This document shows, piece by piece, positions 16,657 through 24,644 of a DNA stretch of 64,000 nt. The stretch comes from Taishania sp965247975 (GTDB taxonomy: Bacteria > Bacteroidota > Bacteroidia > Flavobacteriales_D > Crocinitomicaceae). A program made the translations under genes and the position numbers. How positions within the stretch are numbered: position 1 is the stretch's first letter; the number at the start of each line of letters is the position of its first letter. Below the pieces are notes generated by a model. That model saw only the letters and a list, made by a program, of their open reading frames with translations, searched no databases and was not told the origin of the DNA. The DNA is taken from contig OZ252050.1 in assembly GCA_965247975.1 (NCBI GenBank), positions 3,720,001-3,784,000 on the forward strand, in the 5' to 3' direction.

Positions 16657-18147
16657 TCACTTTGAAAATTTCAAATCACACAAATAAAGTGCCTTTCCTT
16701 TACCATCAACATCTATGCCCACTTTGTTTTCCATCGCTTCAAAGAATGTTTGGAATTCACCCGTGAAATAACCATCGTAAACAACTGCCAATTTTGTTAC
16801 TCCAGCTTTTTTGTACAATTCGTAAACCAACTCTGGGGTCAGTAAACTCTGTGGAATGGAAAAACCAATGCGACCAGCAGGTTGTAAAATAATTGGACAT
16901 TGCGGACTTAGTCCTCCATAAGCAACAATAACAACATCTGTACTCTTGGAATTCTTTTTGATTTCACTGGCCACTTTCTCAAAGGTTTCATCCACATAGT
17001 AGTAATTTTTCTCCGAAAACCGGACGCTTTCAACGCCGAAGAACAGAATACAGACCGCATAAATCAGGATTTTTTTCCAAACGGTTTCTATCTTCTCAGC
17101 GCACATACGAATCCCCATTGCCATAAAAATCGCCAAAGGAAATAAGAAAGGAATTTGGTAGTAATTGTGTTTGATGTTCAAATTGAGAAATATAACTAAA
17201 TATAAAATCGTTCCTATAAAAAGACTCATTGTCCACCAATACTCTTTCTTTTTTGGAAAAATAAGTATTCCAATCATCAAAAATCCGTAACCAACATAAC
17301 CTAAAATTTCATTAAAAATGCGTTGCCATACTGTCTTCCAATTTGCAAGGTCGAGTCGCTGATCTAAATTTCCAAAATACCAATACCACATATCAGTGAA
17401 TTTGTTGAAGCCTGGAATCATACTCCAATCTGGAATTTCGGCATTTACGCTTCGAGAATAACCATTCCAAAACCACATTAAAACCACTGGAAGAATAAAC
17501 AGTGGAGCGCGCATTAAAAACCACCTGTGTTTAGATTCTTGGAATGCAAAAACGATTGCCGGAAGCGCGAAATAAAAACAATAGGGAGGCTTTTCCAGCA
17601 TGGCAAGACAGCCAAACAAAAGTCCTAAAATCATTAGTTTATTACTTTCTGAACGAATGGCTCTCATTAGAAAGTAAAGCATGCCTAAAGAAAGTGCAAA
17701 CGCAAAAAAATCAATGTGAATTGCCCTAGAATAAAAAATGGATAGTGGTGCTAACGCGAGCACAATGGTGGCTGTTTTTGCAACGAAATCATCGCTGAAT
17801 ACCAGTTTTAGAATTTTGTAGAAAAAGAAAAGACAAAATCCAAAACTTATTAAAACGAATAATCGTGCAACCCATAGATGTGGTCCAAAAACATCGTAAC
17901 CAAGCGCAATGATGTATTCGGGTAAAGGAAATTCTAAAACTAGCGTTCGATGTCCACCCATCCAACAAACAGAAGGTTCAAAAAAGGAATCGTTTTGATA
18001 ATAAAACCCTTCAATGTACTGTTTTGTGTCGTATTGGCGCCAGGCGTGTGGGTCATCAACCCGATTACCGAAATGTAAAAACCGAATAGAAAGAATAAGT
18101 AAAATTACAATCGGAAATAATAGTTTATTAAACAGCTTACTTTTCAT
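16657..18147 (-). CDS. GT-C membrane glycosyltransferase, family 39-like
   Basis: A 496-residue multi-spanning protein with about 11 hydrophobic helices and a soluble C-terminal portion of about 110 residues. The first outer loop has 'NRVDDPHAWRQYDTKQY', with the acidic pair expected of GT-C enzymes (PMT/ArnT-like). Such enzymes use polyprenyl-phosphate sugars on the outer face of the inner membrane. It is the last gene of the five-gene operon and overlaps the HAD gene by 4 bp. By context it is the likely transferase that uses the arabinose donor made by the upstream genes. Its acceptor is unknown. Confidence 0.82.
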   Translation of the reverse strand: MKSKLFNKLLFPIVILLILSIRFLHFGNRVDDPHAWRQYDTKQYIEGFYYQNDSFFEPSVCWMGGHRTLVLEFPLPEYIIALGYDVFGPHLWVARLFVLISFGFCLFFFYKILKLVFSDDFVAKTATIVLALAPLSIFYSRAIHIDFFAFALSLGMLYFLMRAIRSESNKLMILGLLFGCLAMLEKPPYCFYFALPAIVFAFQESKHRWFLMRAPLFILPVVLMWFWNGYSRSVNAEIPDWSMIPGFNKFTDMWYWYFGNLDQRLDLANWKTVWQRIFNEILGYVGYGFLMIGILIFPKKKEYWWTMSLFIGTILYLVIFLNLNIKHNYYQIPFLFPLAIFMAMGIRMCAEKIETVWKKILIYAVCILFFGVESVRFSEKNYYYVDETFEKVASEIKKNSKSTDVVIVAYGGLSPQCPIILQPAGRIGFSIPQSLLTPELVYELYKKAGVTKLAVVYDGYFTGEFQTFFEAMENKVGIDVDGKGKALYLCDLKFSK

Positions 18148-18731
18148 GCACTAAATTTTTTGTGATAATAGTTTGTCGAAATTGTTTTTAACACCTTGTC
18201 TAGCCGAGAATTCCCAAAAGAATGAACTGTTTCAAATTCACTTAAATCAATCTTTCGAGCGATCGCATTTACTTTTTCCTGTCCTGAAACATTTGCTCCC
18301 AGAATTCTGCCTGTGAAGATTTCATTTGAAAATTCGAGCTCCGTGGCAATTAGATCCGCGGCTAAAAAGTCGGCAAATGGTTGAACCCAAATACTGCATG
18401 AAGCTGAAACGATTAATATCTTACTTTCTTGGCGATCAATATTTTGAATATAAACTAAAGCGGAATCGAACAATTTCTCTTGATGAATCTTAAAAAATTG
18501 ATATGCTTTCATTCCTAAATCTTTGTGACTCATCGTCTTAAAATTTATACTCAAAAAGATACGCTTCCAATTCTGTCTACTCATTAATTTAAGAAAAACG
18601 AACGGAAAAAGAACCCCTGAGATGAAGCAAGCTATGTAGTATTTTTTCACGTCTATGAACTTTGCAAAGTCTAGCATAGAATCTCCATTATACAAGGTGC
18701 CGTCGAAGTCAAAAATGAAAAGTTCTTTCAT
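18144..18731 (-). CDS. HAD-IB family phosphatase
   Basis: A 195-residue haloacid-dehalogenase-type phosphatase. Motif I is 'FIFDFDGTLYNGD' (nucleophile Asp and general acid Asp at about 8 and 10), motif II is 'ILIVSASCSIW', and an acidic motif appears near 'GNSRLDKVL', although the usual DD pair is reduced. It starts within the DprE2 stop (4-bp overlap) and ends in a 4-bp overlap with the GT gene. In mycobacteria the step from polyprenyl-phosphoryl-phosphoribose to polyprenyl-phosphoryl-ribose is assigned to a PAP2 phosphatase (Rv3807c); this HAD enzyme is a good candidate to fill that role here (inference). Confidence 0.85.
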   Translation of the reverse strand: MKELFIFDFDGTLYNGDSMLDFAKFIDVKKYYIACFISGVLFPFVFLKLMSRQNWKRIFLSINFKTMSHKDLGMKAYQFFKIHQEKLFDSALVYIQNIDRQESKILIVSASCSIWVQPFADFLAADLIATELEFSNEIFTGRILGANVSGQEKVNAIARKIDLSEFETVHSFGNSRLDKVLKTISTNYYHKKFSA

Positions 18732-19414
18732 AACTTCAATTTCTTAAATAGGAACTCAGGAATATTCCGAATGACAAACATGATTGGTCTCCAAATGGAT
18801 TTCACATAAACAATGGATTGATTTCCTTTTAAGCTATGTCGAACTATTTTTTTTGCAACCTCGTCCGTTGAAGCTGTTAAAAAATCTGGTGTCTTTAAGT
18901 GTTGAATCATTTTCGTTCTAACATATCCTGGTCTAACCGTAATGACTCGAACCTTCGAATGTGAAGAAGCATTTCGCAATCCAGATAAAAAGGAATCGAA
19001 TCCCGCTTTTGCTGAGCTGTATAATACTGTTGAAGCTTTTCCTCGAACAGCGGCCACAGAACTAATTCCCACGATTACACCTTTGTTTTTTGCTTGAAAT
19101 TCTTTAAAAAAATGAGTTAAAATTGGAACGGCAGCCACAAAATTAATAGCGAGAATGTCACTTGTTTCCTGCTTGGTCAATTCGAAATTTGGGTTATCAA
19201 GCCTTCCCGCTGCATAAAGAAGTATGTCAGGATCAAACATTATGTACTCCTTCTCCGAACAATTTTGGACATCTAAATAATGAGATTCATATCCTTGTGG
19301 CAACTCATCCAATTTATGACCAGTTAAAATCACATGACAACCATTTGCCTTGTAGTGACGTGCACATGCCACTGCGATTTCTGAATTACCTCCAATGATT
19401 AGTACCTTCTTCAT
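18728..19414 (-). CDS. DprE2-like short-chain dehydrogenase (2'-keto reductase)
   Basis: A 228-residue SDR. The Rossmann motif is 'VLIIGGNSEIAVACARHY', which has the GGxSxIA form of DprE2 and not the classical TGxxxGIG. The catalytic set is in 'GISSVAAVRG' (Ser) and 'YSSAKAGFDSFLSGL' (Tyr, Lys). The segment 'VRPGYVRTKMIQHLK' also matches DprE2. The DprE2 reaction reduces the 2'-keto intermediate made by DprE1 to the arabino form, with NADH. The gene overlaps dprE1 and the HAD gene by 4 bp each. Confidence is high for the family; the exact lipid carrier is unknown. Confidence 0.87.
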   Translation of the reverse strand: MKKVLIIGGNSEIAVACARHYKANGCHVILTGHKLDELPQGYESHYLDVQNCSEKEYIMFDPDILLYAAGRLDNPNFELTKQETSDILAINFVAAVPILTHFFKEFQAKNKGVIVGISSVAAVRGKASTVLYSSAKAGFDSFLSGLRNASSHSKVRVITVRPGYVRTKMIQHLKTPDFLTASTDEVAKKIVRHSLKGNQSIVYVKSIWRPIMFVIRNIPEFLFKKLKL

Positions 19415-20676
19415 TCAATCATCTTTAAGCGTTTGGATAGCATAGAATTCACCTTAAATTTTGTGTGTGTTTTGACAGCATTTCTAAAAATTTCATGATT
19501 CGGATACATCTTTTTAAAACTATTCGCTTCTAATTTAGCATCTTTCGTCAAGTAAACACGTCCTTCGCTCCCGATGACCAACTCATCCAACACTTGAAAC
19601 AATGGCTCTATTCCATGATTAGCTGGGAAGTCAAAGCAAATCGTATATCCTTGAATTGGAAAAGATAACATACCCAGAGACTTTATTGCGCCAAAGTATT
19701 TTAGGACAACCAAATAAGGTGGAACGCCACTTCGCTTCACCTTTTCAATCATTTCCGAAATCGTATTTAAAGCATTCATTTCTGGAATGACACATTGATA
19801 TTGATAGAATCCTTTTTTTCCATAAAGATTGTTCCAATTGCCTAAGCTGTCTAGCGGGAAGAAATTTTCTTTGAGTCCTATTTTTTTGACTGATTCTCTT
19901 TTATAACTTTTGAATTTCAAATTGTTATAAATTCTCATAGAAGTTTTAGATAATAACGAAAATGAAAGCTTTGGAATCGATACTCTTGCGTTTTTGAGAT
20001 TCAATTCTTGACTATTGATTACTGAATTTGACCAGTTTTGCTCCAGCAATACAAACTTACTTTGATTCAGTAAATCAATCCAAGCGGTGGAAAAATCAGA
20101 TTGGTTTTCTTTCAGGTTGTTCATCAATTGACCAATTGTTTCAAATTCAGCCACTGATTGAGTCAAGCTGGAACTTGGTAAGGTCTCAAGACCTATTTTA
20201 ACTTTTTCAATGATACCAGTCAGTCCCATTCCCCCTATTGTAGCAGCAAATAGCTCCATGTTGTTTTGTTTATCACAATAAAGAACTTCATCTGAAGCAA
20301 CTCGAAGCCAAATTCCGTTAATCCAATTTCCAATCGATCCATGTGTTTTATGATTTTTACCATGAACATCTGATGCAACCATTCCGCCGATAGTAACGTG
20401 ATACGTACCTGGAATTACAGGAAGAATAAATGAGTTTGATAGACAAAAATTCAAAACATCTCGTAAGATCATGTTTGCGCTAACAATCAATTCTTGATCT
20501 ACTATTTCAATGAAACTACTATCAGTTAGTGCAGAGAAAATGGTGTCATTTAAAGATGCATCACCATAGCTTCTTCCGTTGCCTCGAATCGAAAAAGATT
20601 GATTTTGCAAAGTTTCATAGTTAATCCATATTGGATTCTCAATTCTTGGATTTTTACCCCAACCACAAACTGTCAT
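19411..20676 (-). CDS. DprE1-like FAD-dependent oxidase (ribose 2'-epimerase, oxidase subunit)
   Basis: A 421-residue VAO-type flavoprotein. FAD-binding segments 'RGNGRSYGDASLN' and 'VTIGGMVASDVHGKNHKTHG' correspond closely to mycobacterial DprE1, including the HGKNH motif; 'GGMGLTGIIEKVKIGL' follows. The C-terminal domain has 'GYTICFDFPANHG', with a cysteine where mycobacterial DprE1 has Cys387 (benzothiazinone target), and 'VYLTKDAK', with the lysine equivalent to Lys418. It oxidises polyprenyl-phosphoryl-ribose at C2'. It is translationally coupled to UbiA upstream and dprE2 downstream by 4-bp ATGA overlaps. Confidence 0.9.
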   Translation of the reverse strand: MTVCGWGKNPRIENPIWINYETLQNQSFSIRGNGRSYGDASLNDTIFSALTDSSFIEIVDQELIVSANMILRDVLNFCLSNSFILPVIPGTYHVTIGGMVASDVHGKNHKTHGSIGNWINGIWLRVASDEVLYCDKQNNMELFAATIGGMGLTGIIEKVKIGLETLPSSSLTQSVAEFETIGQLMNNLKENQSDFSTAWIDLLNQSKFVLLEQNWSNSVINSQELNLKNARVSIPKLSFSLLSKTSMRIYNNLKFKSYKRESVKKIGLKENFFPLDSLGNWNNLYGKKGFYQYQCVIPEMNALNTISEMIEKVKRSGVPPYLVVLKYFGAIKSLGMLSFPIQGYTICFDFPANHGIEPLFQVLDELVIGSEGRVYLTKDAKLEANSFKKMYPNHEIFRNAVKTHTKFKVNSMLSKRLKMIE

Positions 20677-21529
20677 CTAGTAAAGTAATTAAAAGCGAAA
20701 ATAGCCAAGATGATCAACAAAAGAACCAGTTTATTTGAGAAAATGTTTTGTATTGGATCTTTGTGTGGCTCCGAGACAAAACTCTTGGCGTAAGACCAGC
20801 AAAACAGCGCAAAAGATACAAATGGAATGGCTAGTCCATAGTTTTTCAATTCAAAAAACAACTTTACGTTAATTAAATATTCTGCAAATAATATAACGCA
20901 AACAACAAGGATTATTTTGATTATTAATTCTAAATTGATTTTTGAATATTCGATTATTGATGCCCGAACAGTTACTCCTGAATTCATCAAAATAACGTCG
21001 CTTCGTCTTTTTGTCAAAATAAAAACAGATGCCATAAGTAATACCATCACAGCGAGTCTAAAACTTAAATCTACATTTATTAAAAGGCATCCGGCAATCA
21101 ATCTAAGATAATAGCCTAACAAGAGACTAATAAGATCCAAAATGACCATTTTCTTCAGAAGAAAATTATAAATCAAGTTGTTTATAATGTAGGCACAACA
21201 AACAAGGGCAATGGAAGCAGAAACATACCAAGCGGCTAGCACTCCACAAAAAATCAACAAAAAAGCATTTAGTTGAAAATGTGTTGGCTTCGATGCTGAA
21301 CTGGCAATAATTCGCTTTTTCTTGATTGGATGATTTTTATCTAAGTCGTAATCCGCTAGGTCATTTAAAATATAAACTGCCGAGCTTAAGAGGGAAAATG
21401 CTAGAAAAATGATTGTGAACGAAAATACCAGTGATAAATCTACACGCGTTGGAGCAAAAAAAAAGCAGGAGCAAAAATTAAAAAGTTCTTTGTCCACTGA
21501 TTAATCTTCAAAAAACGAATTAATTGCAC
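20673..21529 (-). CDS. UbiA-family polyprenyl-phosphate phosphoribosyltransferase, frameshifted N-terminus
   Basis: A membrane prenyltransferase of the UbiA superfamily, closest in motifs to DPPR synthase (Rv3806c type). First Asp-rich motif: 'YILNDLADYDLDK'; second conserved stretch: 'YNFLLKKMVILDLISLLLGY' then 'RLIAG'. About 8 helices. The continuous frame opens only at a GTG at 21497 and starts with an implausible peptide (MDKELFNFCSC). In the neighbouring frame, from a GTG at 21529, the expected N-terminus is present: 'FLKINQWTKNFLIFAPAFF'. The two frames join in a 9-base T tract (plus-strand A tract 21456-21464); 7 or 10 bases would restore the gene. Either a sequencing slip, a phase switch or a recent mutation. 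Confidence 0.82.
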
Positions 21530-21787
21530 AAGTGTCAAAATACTAAAAGTTAAAATTCATAAGTCCAATATTCATTCTTGATAATTTCAAATGTAGAAGT
21601 TTATTTTGACGATTCTACATTTTTCTGGATAATAAAGTGGTTTTTCTTCTTTGATAATATCTTGAACTAAATGTTGAATTTCATGATATTTAAAATCCAA
21701 ATCACTATTTTTGACTTCATGTCGTTCCATTGAAGTTCAACGATTGGTTTGATAGATAGAATTAATGAAAAATCATAAACACGAATA

Positions 21788-22972
21788 ATGACCGATTTAG
21801 AGAGAAACATTTTACATAAATCTGAATCTATCTTTGGAAAGATAAAAGGCATTCGTGAACATATTCATCAATATCCCGAACTCTCCTACCAAGAGTTTGA
21901 GACAATGAAGTACGTTTCTTCAAAATTAACAGAGCTTGGGATTGAGCACAAAACTGAAGTTGGTAAAACTGGTATTGTGGCTGTAATTCGCAATGAAAAT
22001 CATCCAGCCGACATGCCTTGCATCGGACTTAGAGCGGACTTGGATGCGCTTCCAATTCAAGAAGCAAACAACGTTTCCTATAAATCTAAAGTTGATGGTG
22101 TGATGCATGCTTGCGGACATGATGTGCATACAGCTATTTTGCTCGGAACAGCGGAAATTCTAAATTCATTGAAGCATGATTTACCGCAACCAGTTAAACT
22201 CATTTTTCAACCCGGTGAAGAAAAAAATCCTGGTGGGGCTACCTTGATGATTGCAGATGGTGTCTTGAAAAATCCAGAGGTAAAAGAAATGTATGCCTTG
22301 CACGTATTTCCAGATATGCCTATTGGTAAAGTTGGTTTCAAAGAAGGAATTTACATGGCTAGTTGCGATGAAATTTATGTGACCATTAACGGAAAAGGTG
22401 GACATGGGGCAACACCTCATGAATGCATTGACCCGATTGCCATTGGTGCAGAAATCATTTTAAATCTTCAAACGATCGTGAGTCGCAAATGTGACCCAAA
22501 AATTCCTTGTGTACTTACATTTGGTCACTTCGAAGGGATTGGAGCAACAAATGTTATTCCTTCCACTGTTAAACTGAAAGGAACTTTTCGGACCATGAAT
22601 GAGGTTTGGCGAAAAAAGGCGCTTGTACTAATTGAAAAACAAATAAAAGGAATTGCTGAGGCCAATGGATCAACAGCAGATGTGGAAATAAGTTGTGGTT
22701 ATCCTTATTTGGAAAACAATCCTGAAGTAACCTCCAAATTAAGATCAAAGGCGCAACAGTTCTTAGGAAATGATTTGGTGGAAGAATTGCCAATTCGGTT
22801 AACGTCAGAAGATTTTTCGTATTATTCGCAAGAAGTTCCAGTGTGTTTTTTCCGCCTTGGAGTTCGAAACGAAGCGAATGGCATAACTTTTGGCGTACAT
22901 CATCCGCAATTTGACATTGATGCGAATGCCTTGAAAATTGGTATGCAACTGATGTGTCTTGCAGTATTTTAA
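21788..22972 (+). CDS. M20 family amidohydrolase
   Basis: A 394-residue metallopeptidase-fold amidohydrolase (M20D; hippurate/IAA-amino-acid hydrolase type). Metal-site motifs: 'GLRADLDALPI', 'HACGHDVHTAILLG' and 'FQPGEEKNPGGA'; the dimerisation-domain segment 'GKGGHGATPHECIDP' and the final 'RLTSEDFSYYSQEVP' also match. It removes acyl groups from N-acyl amino acids or similar amides; the natural substrate is not evident. It lies 4 bp before a DUF4230 gene and seems to lead a four-gene operon. A TATTTTTG box at 21706-21713 may be its -7 element. Confidence 0.92.
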   Translation: MTDLERNILHKSESIFGKIKGIREHIHQYPELSYQEFETMKYVSSKLTELGIEHKTEVGKTGIVAVIRNENHPADMPCIGLRADLDALPIQEANNVSYKSKVDGVMHACGHDVHTAILLGTAEILNSLKHDLPQPVKLIFQPGEEKNPGGATLMIADGVLKNPEVKEMYALHVFPDMPIGKVGFKEGIYMASCDEIYVTINGKGGHGATPHECIDPIAIGAEIILNLQTIVSRKCDPKIPCVLTFGHFEGIGATNVIPSTVKLKGTFRTMNEVWRKKALVLIEKQIKGIAEANGSTADVEISCGYPYLENNPEVTSKLRSKAQQFLGNDLVEELPIRLTSEDFSYYSQEVPVCFFRLGVRNEANGITFGVHHPQFDIDANALKIGMQLMCLAVF

Positions 22973-22976
22973 TTGA

Positions 22977-23531
22977 ATGAAAATGAAACACCTTTTTTTA
23001 CTCTTAGTTGGTTTAGCATTTCTTTCTGCTTGTTCGGATGACGAAAAAGCACGCGAAGATGTATATGAAATCCGTGAAATCGGAATTTTAGCCACCACTG
23101 AATTTACGTTGGGCAAAATCGTGAAATTAAGCGATGACCAAGAATGGTACAAATTCGGTGATCGCAAAATACTTATCAGCACCAAAGCAAAAGTAAAAGC
23201 TGGTGTAAATTTACTCGACCTTCGCGAAGGCGATATTACTGTTGTTGGTTCAAAAGTAAAAATCATTTTGCCTCCAGTTGAAATTACTTCCTTAGAAATG
23301 AATCCTGATGATATTCGGACAGAAATGGAAGATGTGAATGGTTTCCGCATGGGATTTTCACAAGCTGACAAAAATGAAATTTTGCGCATGGGAGAAGAAA
23401 GCATCCGCAAGGAAGTGTATTCGACAAACATTTTGTCTGAAGCAAAGAAAAACACCACTTCATTTGTCAAAGATTTTTATGCTCAAATGGGTTATGAAGA
23501 TGTAACTGTAATCTACCGCGATGAAAAATAA
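22977..23531 (+). CDS. DUF4230-domain lipoprotein
   Basis: A 184-residue lipoprotein (MKMKHLFLLLVGLAFLSACS, lipobox LSAC). The mature part matches DUF4230: 'IREIGILATTEFTLGKIVKL' and 'GDRKILISTKAKVKAGVNL', then 'ITVVGSKVKIILPPVEI', and a C-terminal helical segment that ends 'MGYEDVTVIYRDEK'. The function of DUF4230 is unknown. It overlaps the next gene, which encodes a paralogue of the same domain, so the two probably work together at the membrane. Confidence 0.87.
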   Translation: MKMKHLFLLLVGLAFLSACSDDEKAREDVYEIREIGILATTEFTLGKIVKLSDDQEWYKFGDRKILISTKAKVKAGVNLLDLREGDITVVGSKVKIILPPVEITSLEMNPDDIRTEMEDVNGFRMGFSQADKNEILRMGEESIRKEVYSTNILSEAKKNTTSFVKDFYAQMGYEDVTVIYRDEK

Positions 23532-24162
23532 GATGCGCTTCATAAAAAATATTCTATTTCTACTTTTGGTAGGCATTGGAATATTTGCGATTTATCGTTA
23601 CTTCTGGGGAGGTGATGAAAAAGGATATGCCATCGATGACACGCCGTTGCATGTTGAAATGGTGCGTTCAATTGCCGAAATAAGTACCATCAGTTACAAA
23701 GACGAAGTAGTTGAAGATTCCATTGAATACTATGATGGAACGGGAGAACAAGTATCTGGTAACTTACTCAAAATTGCAGATTTGGATTTTTGGAAGTATG
23801 GGGTGCGTGCGTCCAATATCAAACGCAGGTTGACATTAATCATCAAAGGTGAAGTGCGCTATGGTTTTGATTTCACCAAAAAACCGATTGATATTCAACA
23901 CAATGCAGACACCATTTGGTTGAATTTACCAAAACCTAAGATTCTCGATGTCTTGGTTGTGCCATCAGCTACGGAAGTGTTTCAGGAAAATGGGGATTGG
24001 CATGATGGCGCGCGTCGTTCCATGGAAAAGAAAGCCATTGAACAATTGAAGACAAACGCTGATGCACTTGATCTAAATAAAAAAGCTACCAAGCAAATGG
24101 AAAAATTACTTCGTAATATAGTTCCAAAAGAACGTGTTTTACTGATTTATTTTAACGAATGA
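23521..24162 (+). CDS. DUF4230-domain membrane-anchored protein
   Basis: A 213-residue paralogue of the preceding gene. It has an uncleaved N-terminal hydrophobic anchor ('FIKNILFLLLVGIGIFAIY') instead of a lipobox. The domain includes 'VRSIAEISTISYKDEVVED', 'RLTLIIKGEVRYGFDF' and 'DTIWLNLPKPKILDVLV', and a basic helical C-terminus. The ATG at 23521 overlaps the upstream gene by 11 bp; an alternative ATG at 23533 lies just after that gene's stop and would give MRFIKN. Either is plausible. Function unknown. Confidence 0.85.
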   Translation: MKNKMRFIKNILFLLLVGIGIFAIYRYFWGGDEKGYAIDDTPLHVEMVRSIAEISTISYKDEVVEDSIEYYDGTGEQVSGNLLKIADLDFWKYGVRASNIKRRLTLIIKGEVRYGFDFTKKPIDIQHNADTIWLNLPKPKILDVLVVPSATEVFQENGDWHDGARRSMEKKAIEQLKTNADALDLNKKATKQMEKLLRNIVPKERVLLIYFNE

Positions 24163-24569
24163 GAATCCTTTTTTTTACGCTAAGTGTTTTTATGATTTCG
24201 GGGTGTGGCAAAGACAAAAGCTACAACAAAAATTTGGATGGATCTTGGTCGATTGTTTCGTTAAAAATAACCGAACCAAGCGGAATTGGAGAATATGTCA
24301 ACGGTTCGGGAACATTTACCTTCGATAGCAAAAAAGGAAGTAAAGATGGGACCTATGATTTCGATATTTCGTGCGATTACAACAATTCTGTTTTTCCAAT
24401 TATCGAAACAGGTACTTACGTTATCTCCAATCAGTTAATGAACTTCACAAATCCGCAAGGAGAAGCAAATAAAGCCGACATCAATTATGTCAATAAATCT
24501 GATTTGGAGTTTGTGATTCCGAATTGGGATAACAAAAACATATACCTCATAATGAAAAAAATTGAATAG
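24159..24569 (+). CDS. Small lipoprotein, lipocalin-like
   Basis: A 136-residue lipoprotein with signal MRILFFTLSVFMISGCG (lipobox ISGC). The mature part begins with 'LDGSWSIVSLKI', and strands such as 'GSGTFTFDSKKGSKDGTYDF' recall the lipocalin-like domains common in Bacteroidota lipoproteins. The assignment is by general pattern only. It overlaps the upstream DUF4230 gene by 4 bp and closes the operon. The following 75 bp to the convergent gene hold only a weak 5-bp hairpin (GAAGC/GCTTC). Confidence 0.75.
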   Translation: MRILFFTLSVFMISGCGKDKSYNKNLDGSWSIVSLKITEPSGIGEYVNGSGTFTFDSKKGSKDGTYDFDISCDYNNSVFPIIETGTYVISNQLMNFTNPQGEANKADINYVNKSDLEFVIPNWDNKNIYLIMKKIE

Positions 24570-24644
24570 CAATTAAGCTACCCAATTTTTCCCATTTTTT
24601 CAGTGAAAGAAGCTAGGCTTCCTATTCTTTTAGAATTGCTTCTA

